Origin: JANXQG01 sp963719885
Lineage (GTDB): Bacteria; Planctomycetota; Planctomycetia; Pirellulales; Thermoguttaceae
Length of the DNA: 64,000 bases
Assembly (NCBI GenBank): GCA_963719885.1
Contig: CAVRDP010000014.1
Location: forward strand, 186,001-250,000
Direction: 5' to 3'
In this document: positions 6,834 through 15,022 of the stretch, piece after piece
Numbering within the stretch: the stretch's first letter is position 1
How the letters are laid out: the number at the start of each line of letters is the position of its first letter
The notes under the pieces: generated by a model
Seen by the model: the letters and a program-made list of their open reading frames with translations, nothing else
Database searches by the model: none
Told to the model about the DNA's origin: nothing
Translations under genes and position numbers: made by a program

Positions 6834-9655
6834 ATGGGAGTAATTTCTGCCAATACCGGGTTGAGTTCGGGTATCGACATCTCGGGAACGATCTCCAAAT
6901 TGATGGCGATCGACTCGCAACCCGTGACCACCCTGACGACCACGGATACGAGCCTCACGAACCAGGAAACGGCCGTCTCCCAGCTTTCGGCATTGCTGCT
7001 GAGCGTACAGGACATCACGCAGACCTTGGGACAGGCGGCGACCTGGGGCAGCCAGAACGCCACCAGCAGCGACACGAGCGCGCCTGGGGGCCACCGTGAC
7101 CGGCACGCCGACCGCGGGCACCTATCAGTATACCCCCTTGCAAATGGCCCAGAGCCAGCAATTACTGAGCTCCGGCTTCCAAAGCGCCACCCAATCCTTG
7201 GGCGGAGGATCGTTTACTTTCCGTTACGGCAACACGGTCGATCCACGCGTCAGCCTCTCGGAAATCAACGGCGGGCAAGGTTTCACTCCCGGTGAAATAC
7301 GCGTCACCGATCGCAGCGGCGCCAGCGCCGTCATCAACCTCGCGGATGCCCAAAACATCAACGACGTGGTCCAGGCGATCAATAGTGCGGGCACGATCAA
7401 CGTCACCGCCTCGACCGACGACGGGCATATCGTCTTGACCGACAACACCGGGGATAACGTCGCGAGTCTCCAAGTCCAGGAGGTGGGCGGCGGCACGACC
7501 GCGGCCTCGCTGGGGCTCGCGAACATCGATTCGCCCGCAAGCTCCGGCAGCGACTCCGTCGCCGGCAGTAACATCCTCACGCTCTCCAGCAACCTCCAAC
7601 TCGCGTGGCTGAACGACGGCAGGGGCGTGCAAACGAACGCATCCTCCGCTTTGGGCGATATCACCTATACCCTTACCCCGTCCCACGGCGGCACGCCAAC
7701 GACGGGGACCATCGACCTCTCGGGAATAAGCGGCGATTCGACCCTGGGCAACGTCGTCCAGCAAATCAACAGCCAACTTGAAACCCAAACCGGCGGCAAC
7801 CTGCAGGTCTCCATTTCCGGCCAGGCCCTGGTGCTCACCGACAAGACCGATCCTTCCGCTACGCTCTCGATGTCCAATGCCGCCGGCTCCACCGCGGCCA
7901 GCGATCTGGGACTGGTGGTCAACGGCAGCCAGCGCCGGCACGGTCACGGGCAGCCAGATTCTCGGGGGGCTGAACACCGTGCTCCTTTCCGATCTCAACG
8001 GCGGTCAGGGGCTGGGGACCTTGGGAACCATGGACCTCACCGACGGCAAGGGGAATTCCGTGAATGTCCACCTGGCGGGCGCGGTCACGCTGCAGAACGT
8101 CATGAACGACATCAACAGCCAGTCGGCCGCCGCGAACGTGGGCATCATGGCCAAGGTCAACTCCGCCGGCGACGGGATCCAACTCGTCGATACGTCCGGG
8201 GGCTCGGGACCGCTCACGGCCGCCAACGGCAACGACGGCCTCGACACGGCCACGAAACTCGGCTTGGCCACCGCGTCGGGTCCGGGCTCTAGCAGCACGG
8301 GCATCCTCAACAGCGGCGACATGCACCTCCAAACCGTTTCACAAAACACGCTCCTCAGTTCCTACAACGCCGGCGCCGGCATCGCGCCGGGCAGCTTTAC
8401 GATCAACAACTCGGCGGGCGACTCGTTCTCGATCTCGGTGACCAGCCATCTGCAAACGATCGGCGACGTAATCGACGCCATCAACACGAATACCTACGGC
8501 ATCAACGCCGCCATCAACTCCACGGGCGACGGCATCGTGCTGACCGACACCGCGAAGGGTTCGGGCACGCTGAGCGTCGCGGAAGGCGGCTCGACGACGG
8601 CTCAAGACCTGCACCTGCTGGGGGCGGAGACAACGGTCGACGGCGCGCAAACCATCAACGGCTCGACCACCCAAACGATCACCTTGCGCGCCGCCGACAC
8701 CTTGACGGACCTGCAAAACGACATCAACAATCTGGGCGCCGGGCTGTCGGCGGAGATCATCACGGGCAGTTCGAGCACCCCCTATCGCCTCGCGCTGACC
8801 GCCACCCAGTCGGGCCAGGCCGGCAACATGATTGTCGATGCCTCGCAAATCGGCGGCATGTCGCTCGAAGAAATGGCGCAGGGCCAGGATGCGCTGCTGG
8901 CCCTGGGCAACGCCAGTGCATCCGCCTCCAACGCCCCCGTCGTGGTAAGCTCGTCGTCCAATACATTCACCGGCGTCCTGCCCGGCGTTTCGCTGCAAGT
9001 GGAAAGCGCCACCGGCCAGCCCGTTTCCGTCAGCGTCGGCAACGACGGCACGAACATTGCCACGAACCTGCAATCCTTCGTGACGAACTACAATAGTTTC
9101 CGTTCGCAACTCACCACGGACACCGCTTACAACACGACGACCGAGACCGGCGCGGTGCTCTCCAACGACACCGTGGCCATGCAGCTCGACACGCAACTCT
9201 CCCAACTGCTCACCAACCAGTTCGTTTCCAGCGGTCCGGTGCAATCGCTGGCCGACGTGGGCATTACCGTTCAAAGCAATGGCACGCTGAGCTTCAACCA
9301 GAACCAATTCGAATCGGCCTGGAATGCCGATCCCACCGCGGTCCAGCAGATGTTCACGGCCGCGAAGACCGGCGTTTCCGCCCAGTTCGACACCCTGATC
9401 ACGCAGCTTGCCGGACCGACGGACTCGTTGCTCTCCACGCGGGCCTCGGCTCTGAATAGCGAAATCAGCGACAATCAGGCGACGATCACCCAGATGAATC
9501 AGCGGCTCAGCGACGAACAGAACCTTTTGTACACCGCGTTCTACAACATGGACCTCACGATCGGGAAGCTGAAAAACACGCAGAGCGTGCTCAGCACGAT
9601 GTACTCGGTCGCGCCCGATTTTGCCGGATCGAGCTCGAGTAGTAGTAGCGGTTAG
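6834..9655 (+). CDS. fliD: FliD, filament cap / hook-associated protein 2 (two frame breaks)
   Basis: MGVISANTGLSSGIDISGTI opens a FliD N-terminus (a Gly-x-Asp-xx start with helices SKLMAIDSQPV). The C-terminus has the FliD_C pattern: FTGVLPGVSLQVESATGQPV, LQSFVTNYNSF, SLADVGITVQSNGTLSFNQ, then a helical end. In between lie several flagellin-hook-IN-type repeats (FTPGEIRVTDRSG.. VVQAINSA; GTLGTMDLTDGKG.. VMNDINS; APGSFTINNSAGD.. VIDAINT). Repaired, the protein has about 940 residues, well above the usual 450-700. The frame breaks near 7085 and 7925, both inside conserved stretches, so sequence errors are likely. FliD caps the growing filament and folds flagellin; fliS follows 27 bp downstream. 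Confidence 0.93.
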
Positions 9656-9682
9656 CGGCGAACACCAAGGAAGGAACGACCG

Positions 9683-10183
9683 ATGCCATCGACGGCGCAA
9701 GATAGTTACCTGTTCACGGAAGTCAAGACGGCCACGCCGCAGAAGCTGCAATTATTGTTGATCGAGACGGTCTTGAGGTTGGCGAACCGGGCCCGGCAGT
9801 TCTGGCAAGAGGGCCGCAACGATCGGGCTGTCGTGGCGCTCGTTAACGCCCAGTCGGTGATGGCCGAAATGCTTGCCAGCATGGATCGCAAGGCGGCGGG
9901 CGATTTGGCGGAACCCGTGTCAGCGGTCTACGAGTTCATCTATCGCTCCCTGGTGAAGGCCGGTCACCGCCACGATGAGGAGAGCCTGGGCAACGCCATT
10001 CGCATCCTTGAAATTGAGCGCGAAACCTGGCGGCAGGTGTGCGACAAGCTCGCCATGGATGTTTCTCGGGCGTCGTTCCACGATGCCGAACGCGCCGTCC
10101 TGCCGCCCGGGCACCATGTACCCATGGTCGGCAACAGCCCGCACCTCTCGTCCCAGTCTGAGGGCTTCTCCATCGAAGCCTGA
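9683..10183 (+). CDS. fliS: FliS, flagellin export chaperone
   Basis: A 166-residue mostly helical protein. SYLFTEVKTATPQKLQLLLI (compare Y..tev.ta.p.kLi.mLye) and VVALVNAQSVMAEMLASMD, then YEFIYRSLVKAG, are FliS motifs. FliS binds the C-terminal helices of flagellin in the cytoplasm and prevents early polymerisation. AAGGAA lies upstream. The C-terminal tail carries an embedded palindromic element (10109-10131) read as GHHVPMVG, a different frame from the copies in FlgA and FlgF. The tail beyond about residue 140 is longer than in typical FliS (about 125-135 residues). Confidence 0.88.
   Translation: MPSTAQDSYLFTEVKTATPQKLQLLLIETVLRLANRARQFWQEGRNDRAVVALVNAQSVMAEMLASMDRKAAGDLAEPVSAVYEFIYRSLVKAGHRHDEESLGNAIRILEIERETWRQVCDKLAMDVSRASFHDAERAVLPPGHHVPMVGNSPHLSSQSEGFSIEA
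10109..10131. repeat. Coding palindromic mini-element, copy 4 (in fliS)
   Basis: GGGCACCATG-TACC-CATGGTCGG in the opposite chromosomal orientation to copies 1-3. It codes GHHVPMVG, so the same DNA is read in another frame. Confidence 0.82.
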
Positions 10184-10203
10184 CTTGCCGGCCGTCATGG
10201 GCA

Positions 10204-10317
10204 GGAGAAACCACGAAATACACGAAACACACGAAAAGGGAGAGGGTACGAACGTATCGTCATTTAGATCCTTGTTTCAATCTCATTGTCTTCTTTCGTG
10301 TATTTCGTGGTTTCTCC
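10204..10317. terminator. 24-bp inverted repeat between convergent genes
   Basis: Arms 10204-10227 and 10294-10317 are exact reverse complements (GGAGAAACCACGAAATACAC plus GAAA) with a 66-nt loop. It lies between the ends of fliS (10183) and the DUF6165 gene (10335) and could act as a bidirectional terminator. The GAAACCACGAAATACACGAA motif is a widespread intergenic repeat in environmental bacterial genomes (from memory). Confidence 0.7.
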
Positions 10318-10334
10318 CCTGAACAGCTTCGGGG

Positions 10335-10733
10335 CTAATAACGCGTATAGGATTTTTCTTCCGTGAGCTGCGAACCCACTAGTTCGTCGATCCGCCGCTT
10401 CAACGCGCAGCGCCGGTCGTTGTTGCGGTAGACGGAGCGGGCCAGCTCGACGAACTGCGGCCCAAAATCCTTCTTTTGCTCGCAAAATCGCAAGGCGTCT
10501 TCGATCCGCCAAAGTTCTCGATTGACCGCTTCCAATTGGCCGGCGACTTCCCTGAGATCCGCAGAGGACTCGATCGTTTGCTCCCGGACTGTCCTCAACA
10601 TTTCCAGTTCTTGTTGCACGTGGTTCAACTTCTCGGGATCCTGAAAGTGATCTGCCTTGATTTCCAGGATGGTGATCTTGTCGATCAATTCGCCTGCGGA
10701 GACATCGATCGCAATCCGTTTGCCGTATGCCAT
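10335..10733 (-). CDS. DUF6165-type small protein
   Basis: A 132-residue soluble helical protein starting MAYGKRIAIDVSAGELIDKI, followed by TILEIKADHFQDPEKLNHV and VNRELWRIEDALRFCEQKKD. The pattern fits the DUF6165 family, which occurs next to TPR and glycosyltransferase genes; no function is known to me. The ATG at 10733 is chosen because the upstream part of the open frame is a shadow of the preceding gene. It starts 22 nt after the end of the TPR-glycosyltransferase gene and should be co-transcribed with it. Confidence 0.7.
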   Translation of the reverse strand: MAYGKRIAIDVSAGELIDKITILEIKADHFQDPEKLNHVQQELEMLRTVREQTIESSADLREVAGQLEAVNRELWRIEDALRFCEQKKDFGPQFVELARSVYRNNDRRCALKRRIDELVGSQLTEEKSYTRY

Positions 10734-10755
10734 TATGAATTCTCCATTCACGATC

Positions 10756-12879
10756 CTAATGTTCAAGTTGCTCACGTAACGCGATTCCCATCTCCGCGAA
10801 GACGCCGGTCCAATCTCCCATACCCTTCTGCCGGAAGATCCGCATGGTAGGATACCACGGGCTGTCGCTGCGGTGGAGCAGCCAGCGCCAGTCGGGCACT
10901 CGCGCAAGCGCGACCCACACCGGCACGCCCATGGCCCCCGCCAGGTGGACAATCGCCGTGTCCGAGCTAATCACCAAATCGAGGTTCTTCATCACGGCCG
11001 CCGTGTCCGCGAAGGCGCCCGCCTCCCGATCGAGTTCGTCCGCCAGATCGACGACCGGAAAATCATGGCGAACCTCGGCCAACTGTTTCCTGCCGGCAGC
11101 TTTTTGCAGGCCGATCCAACAGATTCCCGGGATCTCAGCCAAGGCGGCGAAATGTCGCAAGGGGATGGAACGAAAACGGTCTCCATGATACTGCGCGTTT
11201 CCCTGCCAGCAGATCCCGATCTTGAAACCATGAAATTGGCTCAGCCGGTCCCGCCATTGCGCGACGAGTTCCGGCGCCGCATGAAGGTACGGGACGTCGG
11301 CGGGCACGTTTTCCAGCCGTGTCCCGCAGAGCAGCGGCAGGCCCATGAGGGGAGCATGAACGTCGAACTCCGGCAGGGCCTCGCCTTCGCCGATCAGTCG
11401 ATCGATCCCGGGCCCCTGTTTGCCGGAAAAACTGGCGGCAAGCAGGCGGACGAGCGGTTTCTGACATTCCACGAGCACCCTTGCCCGGGTATGGCGCTGT
11501 CGGATCCAAGGCACGTAGCGGATGAACTGGAACGTATCGCCGAAGCCTTGCTCCGCATAGAGCAGAATCGTTTTCTCTTGCAAGGGCCCTCCGTCCCATG
11601 GCGTTTGCGAAAAACCGCGCGGGGGGCAGTTTTTTTTCCGCCAGCGCCATTCGTATTCCGGCCACCCTTCGGCGAAATTGCCGCTGAGAAGCCAGGAAAG
11701 CGCGCAATTCAAGTTCGCGTCGGCATAGTCCGGTTTCAGTTCCACGGCCCGGCGGAAACAAGGGACCGCCTCCTCCGGTTTCCCTTGGTCCTTGGTGGCA
11801 ATGCCCAGGTTGTTATGTGCCTCCGCGTAATCCGGTTTCAGTTCCAGGGCCCGGCGGAAGGAGGCTACCGCTTCGTCCAGTTTCCCTTGATCCTTGAGGG
11901 CCACGCCGAGGTTGTTGTATGCCGCGGCATAGTCCGGTTTCAGTTCCACGGCCCGGCGGAAACAAGCGATCGCTGCCGCTTCGTCGGGATTCTCCTGGTC
12001 CTTGAGGGCCACGCCCAGGTTGTTGTGTGCCTCGGCATAATCCGCCTTCAGTTCCAGGGCCCGGCGGAAACCGGCGACCGCTTCGTCCAGCTCCCCGCAG
12101 CCCATCAAGGCCACCGCCAGGTTGTTGTGCGCCTCGACATAGTCCGGCTGCAGTTCCACGGCTTTGCGGTAAGCGGCGATCGCTTCGTCCGGCCGACCCG
12201 GAGTACCGTGTGCCCGCTGGGCCATCAAGACTATGGCCAGGTTGTTGTAGGCCCCGGCGTAGTCCGGCTTCAGTTCCACCGCCCGGCGGTAAGAAGCGAC
12301 CGCTTCGTCCGGCTTCCCCTGGTATTTCAACACATTCCCCAGGTTGTTGTAGGCATCGGCATAGTCCGGCTTCAGTTCCACGGCCTTGCGGTAAGAGGCG
12401 ACCGCTTCCTCCAGCTTCTCCTGGTCCTTCAAGGCATTGCCCAGGTTGTTGCGGGCCTCGGCATAGTCCGGCCTCAGTTTCAGCGCCTCGTGGAAACAGG
12501 CGACCGCGTCGTCCAGCTTCCCTTGGTCCTTCAGGGCATTGCCCAGGTTGTTGTGTGCGTCGGCATATTGCGGCTTCAATTTCAGCGCCCTGCGGTAGCA
12601 GGCGACCGCTTCGGGAAACCTCTGCAGGGCATGGTAGACCGCCCCCAAGTTGCCATGAAAGTAAGCCGCATCCCCCTGGAGCTCGATCGCTCGTCCAATG
12701 GTTTCGACGGCAACGTCGTGCTTGCCCCTCTGGTGGGCGACGACGCCGAGGAGGTGCAGGGCCTCGGCGTTATTGGGTTCGGCCCGGAGGACCTGCCGGT
12801 AGATCTGCTCGGCAGCTTCAAGCCGGCCGCCTTGATGGTGTTGGATTGCCAGGGCCAGTGTTTGGGAAGTTGTTGCCAT
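10756..12879 (-). CDS. TPR protein with C-terminal OGT/GT9-like glycosyltransferase domain (copy 1)
   Basis: A 707-residue protein. Residues 1 to about 390 are about eleven 34-residue TPR units (the YAEAHNNLG.. DEAVASFRRALELKPD pattern). The C-terminal 310 residues begin with LLSGNFAEGWPEYEWRWR, then LYAEQGFGDTFQFIRYV, IGICWQGNAQYHGDRFRSIP, and VISSDTAIVHLAGAMGVPVW. This is the TPR-linked glycosyltransferase family (GT-B fold, GT9/GT41-like): the Gly-rich QGFGDT loop and the SSDTAIVHLAGAMG donor-site motif are conserved. It probably transfers a sugar onto proteins or a surface glycan in the cytoplasm. An embedded palindromic element lengthens one TPR by six residues (RAHGTPG). Confidence 0.85.
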   Translation of the reverse strand: MATTSQTLALAIQHHQGGRLEAAEQIYRQVLRAEPNNAEALHLLGVVAHQRGKHDVAVETIGRAIELQGDAAYFHGNLGAVYHALQRFPEAVACYRRALKLKPQYADAHNNLGNALKDQGKLDDAVACFHEALKLRPDYAEARNNLGNALKDQEKLEEAVASYRKAVELKPDYADAYNNLGNVLKYQGKPDEAVASYRRAVELKPDYAGAYNNLAIVLMAQRAHGTPGRPDEAIAAYRKAVELQPDYVEAHNNLAVALMGCGELDEAVAGFRRALELKADYAEAHNNLGVALKDQENPDEAAAIACFRRAVELKPDYAAAYNNLGVALKDQGKLDEAVASFRRALELKPDYAEAHNNLGIATKDQGKPEEAVPCFRRAVELKPDYADANLNCALSWLLSGNFAEGWPEYEWRWRKKNCPPRGFSQTPWDGGPLQEKTILLYAEQGFGDTFQFIRYVPWIRQRHTRARVLVECQKPLVRLLAASFSGKQGPGIDRLIGEGEALPEFDVHAPLMGLPLLCGTRLENVPADVPYLHAAPELVAQWRDRLSQFHGFKIGICWQGNAQYHGDRFRSIPLRHFAALAEIPGICWIGLQKAAGRKQLAEVRHDFPVVDLADELDREAGAFADTAAVMKNLDLVISSDTAIVHLAGAMGVPVWVALARVPDWRWLLHRSDSPWYPTMRIFRQKGMGDWTGVFAEMGIALREQLEH
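12193..12217. repeat. Coding palindromic mini-element, copy 5 (in TPR glycosyltransferase)
   Basis: CCGACCC-GGAGTACCGTG-TGCCCGC, a degenerate copy with a partly mispaired stem. It codes RAHGTPG and makes one TPR unit 40 instead of 34 residues, a net gain of 18 bp compared with the neighbouring units. Confidence 0.72.
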
Positions 12880-12934
12880 GTTTTTTGATTCTCTTATCTC
12901 TTATCTCGCATCTCTCATCCCTCATCCCTCATCC
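12880..12934. repeat. Heptanucleotide tract between two TPR genes
   Basis: Imperfect 7-bp repeats (TCTTATC, TCTCATC, CCTCATC) fill the 55 bp between the sulfotransferase stop (12935) and the glycosyltransferase start (12879). On the transcribed strand the unit is GATGAGA or GATAAGA. Confidence 0.85.
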
Positions 12935-15013
12935 TTACCCGCCGGGGATCGCGCGGAGCAGCGTTGCCAGCGATTGCTCGTAGTGTCGCCACCTTGCCAC
13001 GGAGGTCGAGTACAGCGGTTGTCGAACCTGGACGAGGCTGGCCGTGCATACGGGCCGTTTGCTACGATGGAACTCGAGACAACCCGGCTCCCATTCCAGG
13101 CCACACCAGGCCACGAGCCGCCGGGCGACCGTTTCCAGATCGGCCACGGTCTCCTCGTAGTCCACTTCCAGCAGGGGCACGGGCAGGACCTTCCGCCAGT
13201 GCTCCATCATGCGTTGGTACTGCTGAAATCGTGAAGCGATGTGCTCTCGGTCGTTGGTCCAGCGCAGGCCAATGAAACTCGTCATCCAACAGGAGACGGC
13301 CACGTCGCGCAAATCGCGGCGGCAATGGATCAACGTCGCCCGCGGAAAGAGGCCCGCCAACAGACCCAAGAACAAATAGTTGCTCGGCATCTTGTCCACG
13401 ATGCGAACAGCCGTGGGACTGAATGCACGAAGCCGCTCCAGGTGCCGTGAGGCGAGCTGCTGGGCCGTCTGGCGGTCCAGCCGGCAAAGGCCCTCGAGGG
13501 AGTCCACGCCGACCATGGGCTGGGTTCCCCGTCCCGTGAGTACACAGGAACCCCGCTCATGGGACGGGTGCCCGCCGCCGAGCGCGGCCAAAGTCTCGCC
13601 GGCCAGTTCGGTCTCCCCCGCGCCGAAGATCCGGGAGTGGCTGGCCAAGATCTGCTCGATGAGGGTCGTGCCGGACCGCGGCAGCCCCACGACGAACACC
13701 GGGAGCTGGCTTTCCAACCCGAAGCTGCTGACCCGCTCGAAGAAATCCGGCGTCGCCAGCGCGATCATGCGGGTGACGAACAGCTCATGCTCTTTCGGAT
13801 CGTACTCCTGGCCGCGCGTGCGCCATTCGGAGAATTGCAGCGCGTTGCCCCGCTCGAGGTGCTCGGCGGCCTCGGCATACTCGCCCCGCGCGTCCAGGAC
13901 TTTGGCCAGGCCGAAGTGCAACAACGACCGTTCCGCGTCCGTCAACGCGTTTTGCCCGCCGGAGGCAGAACCCTGCTCCAGCAGCCGGCGCTGTGCCGCC
14001 AGGTCCCGCTGCGGAAGTTTGCCGCGGAGCAGTCCCGCCAGTTTGAAATGTGCCGAGGCGGACCGCGGATCGTGCCGCAACGCGGCGCGGAAGGAGTCTT
14101 CCGCCCGGCGAAAATCGCCCGTTTCCTCCAAAGTGCAGCCCAGGTTGTGGTGCGCCCCGGCAAAGTCGGGCTTCAGTTCCAGCGCCCGGCGGTAGCAGGC
14201 GACCGCTTCGTCCGGCTTTCCCTGGTCCTTCAAGGCATTGCCCAGGTTGGTGTGGGTCTCGGCAAAGTCCGGCTTCAATTCCAGTGCCCGGCGATAACAG
14301 GCAATCGCTTCGTCCAGCTTCTTTTCGTCCTTCAAGGCAAGGCCCAGGCTGTTGTGTGCCTCGGCAAAGTCGGGCTTCAATTCCAGTGCCCGGCGATAGC
14401 AGGCAATCGCTTCGTCCGGCTTCCGCTGGTCTTTGAAGGCAAGGCCCAGGTTGTTGTGCGCCTCGGCAAAGTTCGGCTTCAGTTCCAGGGCCCGGCGATA
14501 GCAGGCAATGGCTTCGTCCAGGTTCCCCTGCTCCTTCAATACGCTGCCCAGGTTGTACGCTGCGTCGGCATAGTCCGGCTTCAATTCCAGTGCCCGCCGC
14601 CAGCAGACAATCGCTTCGACCGGCCTTCCCTGCTCCCTCAAGGCAATGCCCAGGTTGTTGTGCGCCTGGGCATAGTCCGGCTTCAGCTCCAATGCCTGGC
14701 GGAAAGAAGCGACCGATTCGGGAATTTTCTGCAAGGCGCGATAGGCTTCGCCCAGGTTGCTATGGAAGACGGCCGCGGTCCTTTTCAATTGGATTGCCCG
14801 AGCGATAGCCTCGACGGCCTCCTCGTGCCGGCCCATTTGGTGGGCGGTCACGCCGAGAAGATGGAGCGCGTCGGGGTGATTCGGTTCGGCCTGCAGAATC
14901 CGCCGGTAAATCTGCTCGGCGGCTGGCAGCCGGCCGTCGCGATGGTGTTGGAGCGCAGCGGCCAGGGCTTGGGAAGTGGTTGGCTGGGAACCTATCGCCC
15001 ACCGTGAGTACAC
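12935..15013 (-). CDS. TPR protein with C-terminal sulfotransferase domain (ST1)
   Basis: About ten TPR units are followed by a PAPS-dependent sulfotransferase domain (Sulfotransfer_3-like). FVVGLPRSGTTLIEQILA is the 5'-phosphosulfate-binding loop, LIHCRRDLRDVAVSCWM the 3'-phosphate-binding region, and the C-terminus ends RHYEQSLATLLRAIPGG. It likely sulfates a sugar or tyrosine in the cytoplasm. No ATG marks the start: the open frame continues upstream into the glycosyltransferase of the next gene. A GTG at 15013 just before GSQPTTSQALAAALQHH is the best start, because paralogs start at that point. ALGG is followed by a 20-residue insertion not found in the three paralogs (DNA 13509-13576), made by an extended palindromic element. 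Confidence 0.82.
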   Translation of the reverse strand: MYSRWAIGSQPTTSQALAAALQHHRDGRLPAAEQIYRRILQAEPNHPDALHLLGVTAHQMGRHEEAVEAIARAIQLKRTAAVFHSNLGEAYRALQKIPESVASFRQALELKPDYAQAHNNLGIALREQGRPVEAIVCWRRALELKPDYADAAYNLGSVLKEQGNLDEAIACYRRALELKPNFAEAHNNLGLAFKDQRKPDEAIACYRRALELKPDFAEAHNSLGLALKDEKKLDEAIACYRRALELKPDFAETHTNLGNALKDQGKPDEAVACYRRALELKPDFAGAHHNLGCTLEETGDFRRAEDSFRAALRHDPRSASAHFKLAGLLRGKLPQRDLAAQRRLLEQGSASGGQNALTDAERSLLHFGLAKVLDARGEYAEAAEHLERGNALQFSEWRTRGQEYDPKEHELFVTRMIALATPDFFERVSSFGLESQLPVFVVGLPRSGTTLIEQILASHSRIFGAGETELAGETLAALGGGHPSHERGSCVLTGRGTQPMVGVDSLEGLCRLDRQTAQQLASRHLERLRAFSPTAVRIVDKMPSNYLFLGLLAGLFPRATLIHCRRDLRDVAVSCWMTSFIGLRWTNDREHIASRFQQYQRMMEHWRKVLPVPLLEVDYEETVADLETVARRLVAWCGLEWEPGCLEFHRSKRPVCTASLVQVRQPLYSTSVARWRHYEQSLATLLRAIPGG
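13509..13576. repeat. Extended coding palindromic element, copy 6 (in ST1)
   Basis: Outer CCGACCATGGG and GGGTGCCCGCC are as in the short copies, but the loop is expanded with a second inverted pair (GGGTTCC and GGAACCC) around CGTGAGTACACAGG. Compared with the ST2, ST3 and ST4 paralogs (ALGG then PG or SG then the VDSLEGL-type motif), ST1 has 22 residues instead of 2 here, a 60-bp in-frame gain. Confidence 0.85.
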
Positions 15014-15022
15014 AGTACCGGC
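14998..15022. repeat. Degenerate palindromic element at the GT2/ST1 junction, copy 7
   Basis: CCCACCGTGAGTACACAGTACCGGC resembles the element (compare CCGACC.. AGTAC.. GTGCCCGC) and shares CGTGAGTACACAG with the centre of copy 6. It codes AGTVYSRW exactly where the glycosyltransferase of GT2 should have ended and ST1 should begin. Confidence 0.55.

Noticed and set aside
8339..9751. 470-codon minus-strand open frame opposite fliD
   Set aside because: Shadow of FliD; Arg/Gly/Val-rich without motif, and fliD itself is clear.
10873..12888. Long plus-strand open frame opposite the TPR-glycosyltransferase gene, with similar ones opposite the other TPR genes
   Set aside because: It mirrors the minus-strand TPR repeats; the GC-rich codon pattern opens the complementary frame. 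No family or start signal supports it.
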